NCBI GenBank assembly: GCA_023101885.1
Contig: JALPQD010000137.1
Location: forward strand, 558,001-622,000
Reading direction: 5' to 3'
DNA length: 64,000 nt
From: Typhlomys cinereus
Lineage: Eukaryota; Chordata; Mammalia; Rodentia; Platacanthomyidae
This document shows, in pieces, positions 59,700-64,000 of this stretch. The notes below the pieces were generated by a model, which worked only from the letters and a program-made list of their open reading frames with translations, was not told the DNA's origin and ran no database searches. The first letter of the stretch is position 1. Each line of letters opens with the position of its first letter. The position numbers were made by a program, and so were the translations under genes.

Positions 59700-59800
59700 T
59701 GTCAAAACATTCACTCACTCATTCCAAAATTGTTTACTGGGCATAGGAACTGAGCAGACAGCTGTGAGCAGAAGCAGGCAAGGTGCCTACCACAAGAGAG
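59700..59800 (-). mobile_element. L2 3'-end fragment, antisense
   Basis: cattcactcactcattccaa, aattgtttactgggcatag resembles the complement of the L2 terminus (ttcattcaacaaatatttattgagc). Weak. Confidence 0.35.
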
Positions 59801-59911
59801 TCCTATGTATACCGGGAGAGTTATATATACCAGGGGTCTCCAAAGTGGGCTTGTGGCTACTATAAGAACTTCTGCTCATGTTATTATTATTTTTCAAAAA
59901 GCTTATTCTTG

Positions 59912-60246
59912 TGCTGGAGAGGTGGCTCAGGGGCTAAGACTCTGCCTCGCAAGCAGAAGATCCTGGGTTCAGATCCCAGGTCCCACGTAAAAATATCAGG
60001 CAGAAACCACTGAGGCCTGTACTTCCAGCCATGGTGGGTGGAGCCTGGGATATCTCAGAGCAAAGCAAGAAGGAGGTAGAAGCAATCCAGGATGATTCCT
60101 GAAGTCACCCTTGGTCCTCCACAGGGACATACAGTGCCCTCTAACACACACATACAGAGTAAATAAATACATAAAAATTAAAAAAAACAGCAGCAGCAAC
60201 AGTAATTATGTTCAATGAAGAATATTTGAAAAATGCAGAAGAAAAA
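59912..60246 (+). mobile_element. B2-like SINE with possible 3' readthrough sequence
   Basis: Head gctggaggtggctcag-type (gctggagaggtggctcaggg), B box gggttcagatcccag, body agcctgggatatctcagagc, aatccaggatgattcctgaa, ccacagggacatacagtgcc, and A-rich end at about 60160-60187. Sixty more bases including a (CAG)3 stretch lead to a second A-run (60240-60251). Duplicated target aaaagcttattctt (59897-59910) versus aaaaacttattctt, about 60247-60260. Confidence 0.85.
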
Positions 60247-60261
60247 AAAAAACTTATTCTT

Positions 60262-60357
60262 TCATGAATCCCGGGGCAGAATGCAGCAGGAGTGGCTGGG
60301 AAAGGGGATGGAGGGAAGCAGGAATGAGTACTCAATATGCTTGTAAAACTAGAAAAA
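60262..60357 (+). mobile_element. short L1 3'-end insertion
   Basis: Begins catgaatcccggggcagaat, contains the purine-rich ggctgggaaaggggatggag and the L1 terminal block gagtactcaatatgcttgta followed by aaaaaaa. Bracketed by cttattcttt (60252-60261) and cttattcttt (60360-60369). Confidence 0.7.
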
Positions 60358-61220
60358 AAGCTTATTCTTTTATTAATTTCTATGCTTGACATGTTTAAAC
60401 ATACACCATGAGGGTAAAAACAATTGACAATCTCTAGATAAATAACCACACTATCTAATACAAAACCAGGACTCTGTATCAAGCAACTAGTACTTTGCAT
60501 TTCCCTTATTTGGGACTATTCTGCCTTCATGCAAACATAAAGCTCAAATACACAGATGCTGTGGGAGCCCTTTGCATGCTGGGATTGCAGGAGGAAGATT
60601 GACATATTATTACCCTAGGGAATGTCAGCTTCAGAGAGCTATGATTAAATCTCCAAAGAGCCAGCACTGTGGAGTGAAGTCATGTGTCTCCATCAGTGTG
60701 GCAAAGATCTTTTTCATCACTGTTGCTTATAGATTAAACCTGGTATAGGCCAAGGTTTTTTCTTAGAAGTGCTGAAGGCTAAGGGCCAGCTCTTTGGGCC
60801 TGATTGATGCAAAGTCCTGGTTTTGGCAAGGAGGGAAAAGACAGAGGCTATTGCTGATCGCATACATATGATAGGTATATTCTTATGAGACAAAGATACT
60901 GGACAAAAGTATAATTTATATAAAGAAAACGAGGGCGGTGACTATCTTTAAGCATCATAGCATGTAAGGCCACCATTGTGAGCCTCTGTTTTACACAAAG
61001 GAGGTGAGGATACCCTGCAACTGACTAGCCTGTATGATTTCCTGGCTGTGTCTCACTCAGGCTTAGAACCTCGGTGCGCCCTTCCTCTCTGCAGCATCCA
61101 TCCCACCCCTCCTGCTCCATCAGTCCCCCTTCTGCGCAGCTCTCCAGAGCTCCTATTGAATCTTCAGCCTGGTTTCTCAGGCTCCTGTTTCTCTGAGCAT
61201 ATTGGAATTCCTTTAACACA

Positions 61221-61990
61221 CAGCTTCTTAAACTGTGGGTCATGAACCCATGAGGGGTCATGATTGAATACAAAGGGTCACAAAAAATTGACAACAGTGA
61301 AAGGTTTGAATGTGGACGGAACAAAAGTTAATTCAAAATCAAACACGCAATGTCTCCAAAGTGTTTCTGGCAGAGCTCGCTGATGCTGCATACCAAGTTT
61401 CAGTTCAACCTTAGTTCTGAACACAACACATACACTTTATACCATATGTGCCATGGAATGCCAACAGATACTGCCTGAACTCTTATAACTAACAACTTCA
61501 GTGCTTTTACTGTATCCATCTAACTATGTCAATCAAAGGCTTTCATCTTTTCAAATCAACATTTCTCAGCATGCAAGTACCAAATGAGTGTATCTTTGGA
61601 TTGTAGTGTATTACACTTATTTTAAATGTTGAAAGAATTGCTGACTCTAGTTTTCATAAAAAATTTGTTACATGAATTTTGGCTTGGGGTAGGGACAGAA
61701 TTGCCAACAATTTCCGAAATGGCTTTAAACGTTCTGTCATTTTGTACTATGCATTTATGTGAAGTGGTGTTCTCGGCATTGATGATTACAAAATCAAAGT
61801 ATTGATCAACTATGGAAAGCGATGAAGTTGTTCAATGTCCTACAACATAAAGTATTCAACTAAGATTTAATTCTCTATGCAAAAAAATGTGTCAGTAACA
61901 TGCAAATTTTCTGTCATCTTTAATAAATGGGAAGATAATATATAAAGAATTATTTCAAAAATTAACTTCTTAATGATTTATTGTGAATAA
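61221..61990 (+). mobile_element. hAT (Charlie-like) DNA transposon fossil
   Basis: Starts with the hAT-type terminal sequence cagcttcttaaactgtgggt followed by catgaacccatgaggggtca. Near the other end (61743-61802) a frame reads HLCEVVFSALMITKSKY, which matches the C-terminal dimerization motif of hAT transposases (LCE..FS.L..IK.KY). The rest of the transposase is missing or scrambled, so it is inactive. The 3' terminal repeat was not found. Confidence 0.7.
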
Positions 61991-62036
61991 ATGTTTGGTT
62001 TATATACCTGTTTTACCCACTGATAAACCTGGATTA

Positions 62037-62242
62037 GATGTGGACCACCGAGATGGCTCAATGGATAAAAGTGCTTGCCTCACAAGTCAGATGACCTGAG
62101 TTTAATCTTTGGACCTATATAAAAGATAGAGAGAACTGATTCCATAAAGTCAAAGTTGACCTCGGACCTCCACATGCAATAACATATATCATATAGCACA
62201 ATATTCATACATATGCAAAAATAAAAAAGTAAAACTTCCTTA
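62037..62242 (+). mobile_element. B3/B2-like SINE
   Basis: Head ggaccaccgagatggctcaa, gtgcttgcctcacaagtcag, cctgagtttaatctttgg, acctcggacctccacatgca and an A-rich tail. Confidence 0.75.
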
Positions 62243-62279
62243 AATATAAGCAGAAAGTTCTTAAGAAACCCTGCTCTTG

Positions 62280-62512
62280 GGCTGGAGAGATGATGGCTCA
62301 GGGGTTAAGATTCTGCCTTGTAAGTAGATGGTCCTGAGTTTGGATCCCAGGTCCCACTTAAAAACACGGGGCTGAAACTGCCTATACTCCTCCTACACTT
62401 CTGGCCTTGCTAGGCGGAGCCTGGGAAATCTCAGACCAAAGCAAGAAGGAGGTAGAAGTAATCCAGGATGATTCCTGAAGTCACCCTTGGTCCTCCACAG
62501 GAATATACAATG

Positions 62513-62561
<49 letters not shown>

Positions 62562-62612
62562 ACACACACACACACACACTAGTTTAAAAACAACAAAAAA
62601 CTAAAAAAAAAA
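62280..62612 (+). mobile_element. B2-like SINE with (CT)n(CA)n tail
   Basis: Head gggctggagagatgatggct with a 3-base insertion, B box gagtttggatcccag, body gagcctgggaaatctcagac, aatccaggatgattcctgaa, then (CT)n 62514-62560, (CA)n 62561-62579 and an A-rich end. Flanking agaaaccctgctctt and aaaaagccctgttct suggest an imperfect target duplication. Confidence 0.9.
62514..62579 (+). repeat. (CT)n(CA)n microsatellite
   Basis: About 23 CT units with one interruption, then nine CA units. Confidence 0.97.
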
Positions 62613-62614
62613 GC

Positions 62615-63985
62615 CCTGTTCTAATTCACCATGATTTTTTATCCTTGACAATTAACCATGGTACCCCATTCTCATGGCCAGCACGTCAACTGCACAGGCT
62701 GCTCTGTGCCACCTGTGCCATGCCTGCAGTGGCCTTCTTCACGTTGCACTGACACTGCATGTCAGGTTCATGTAGCCTTCAAAGGACAATAGCCCAAAAC
62801 ATTCCCTGGTAAACTCGGGACTAATTTTGGTTTTGTTCCTTAGTAGATGCACAGTATCAATTGCATTATTTGCATAAAAATGAGATATGGCATCTTAGGA
62901 AAATTATTCAGTAGCTCTACCCAGATCAGCCTCACTTAAAAAGCCATTGCCAAACCTGCTATTAATGTGTGAGGAGCCTTAAGAGAGTCACTCTACCTAT
63001 GTAGAACTGTAATAATTCCTTTAACAAGGAATGATAGTATAGGTTTATATGATTGGATGGGTTAGGGAAAAGAAGACTATATGATGTCAAGAGGTCTAGA
63101 ATAAAGTCCTGACTTTTTGTGCTGTAAGTTTGGCCAAGTCTCCCAGGTTCTTTGAACCTTAGTCTCTGCAGTGTTATGATAGGAGTAATTTGAAGTAACT
63201 GAATTCTTTGTTAGCTCTGAAGTACTGTTACAGATAAAACTTCAAAGCTGCAAACTTTTCTCATCCCACCACACTTCTCTTTACCATGAACCTACTCTCT
63301 GAATGTACATGATCATTCTTCCTTTGTTCCTACTGAGTTACTGATTCTGTGCTCTCTGAGTTGACCCACCCCACATTCTCACTGTAGTGCTCATTCTCTT
63401 GCCCTTTATGAAGGTCATTTCCATGGTGCCTGATAAACATCCTGACCCTCATTTCAAGCCAAGCTTTGCGAATGATCTTCATTTTCTTTTGTCCCCAGGG
63501 ATGCTCCCTTACTTAGGCATTTGTCATCCCTCATACTATAATTATTTCCTAATTTGTCTCACAGACTCCTATCTTCTCCATACTCTGCCATCAAACTACA
63601 AGAGCTAAAAAAAAAATCTATCAATTAATTCCCCAGTCAAGACATCTGAATAGCTCCCTAACGTACAACACTTTCCTCTGAATATATGCTGTTACTCAGA
63701 TTCCTGGAGGCCAAGGATATCAACTTCAAAACACTTCTTCCCACAAACTTTCAGGTTGTTGCTACCAATCAGTAAGTGTCAGCACAAGATGTAACTGTTC
63801 ATTAACAAAGTGACTTCATTCTACGACACAGTCTTATTTTCCACTCACAGTCTTGTATGATTCTGAACTCCACTGAATGCTTCTTCTAGTCACTTGACCA
63901 TTGTGCATACTTGATTGTTTTGTAAAAAAAAAAAAAAACAATCCTTCCAGAGCCAATTCCAACATCACCTCCTTTTGGAGAAGTG
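62615..63985. other. unique intronic DNA
   Basis: No confident repeat. A long A-run at 63925-63940. C/T-rich 63230-63600 may hold degraded L2 sequence, too weak to call. Confidence 0.35.
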
Positions 63986-64000
63986 CGTGCGTGTGTGTGT
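63984..64000 (+). repeat. (TG)n tract truncated by the window edge
   Basis: gtgcgtgcgtgtgtgtgt at the right end; probably a microsatellite or the tail of a minus-strand SINE continuing outside. Confidence 0.8.

Larger units (their letters stand above)
10559..64000 (-). other. PARD3B: PARD3B intron upstream of the exon (partial)
   Basis: By the minus orientation of the exon, everything to its right is inferred to be upstream intron, at least 53 kb and running off the window. This fits PARD3B, a gene known to span about a megabase with very long introns. No second exon with homology and paired splice sites was recognised, but very short exons could be missed by eye. Confidence 0.65.

Noticed and set aside
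1..64000. Bacterial systems, CRISPR arrays, operons, riboswitches or intact proviruses
   Set aside because: Base composition, SINE and LINE content and a spliced exon show vertebrate DNA; no regularly spaced repeats and no gag, pol or env frames were seen.

Overview
The window is mammalian nuclear DNA from a rodent. The evidence is the repeat content: 7SL-derived B1 copies, B4 and B3-type SINEs, ID-like fragments, many copies of a long tRNA-derived B2-like SINE with a (CA)n tail, rodent-type L1 3' ends and MaLR-like LTRs, over an older layer of L2, MIR, L1M and hAT. The dominant young SINE (about 290 bp) is not the standard mouse or rat B2, so I infer a mouse-related rodent outside the usual laboratory species. 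That placement is an inference. There is no bacterial, phage or CRISPR content.

Only one coding segment is convincing. It is a 136-bp internal exon on the minus strand (10423-10558), with a consensus donor and acceptor, encoding a peptide that I recognise as the C-terminal part of PARD3B (Par-3-like cell-polarity protein). The gene therefore runs right to left. Positions 10559-64000 would be the upstream intron and 1-10422 the downstream intron. I see no other exon, promoter or gene. The other open frames are either translations of simple repeats and SINEs or have no family signature.

Layout. 1-5.4 kb: mostly unique DNA with a degraded LTR-like element at 1.3-1.7 kb and a CpG-rich patch holding a CTCF-like site at 5.06 kb. 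5.4-14.4 kb: repeat-dense, with nested young SINEs, three LTR-like elements, an L1 3' end and the PARD3B exon. 14.4-23 kb: AT-rich, mostly unique, with a few old SINEs. 23-30 kb: L2 and MIR relics plus several stretches that look like conserved noncoding DNA. 30-46 kb: sparse repeats. 46-51 kb: SINEs and MIR. 51-53.5 kb: an old L1 body. 53.5-64 kb: L1 3' ends, a hAT fossil, B2-like SINEs and microsatellites.

No previously undescribed biological system is evident. The most informative observations are insertion histories readable from target-site duplications: SINE within SINE within an unclassified repeat that has an uninterrupted relative at 28.5 kb, possible 3' readthrough by a SINE and an L1, and inverted young SINEs flanking the exon. 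There are also a few candidate regulatory motifs. All family assignments are from pattern recognition, without database search.
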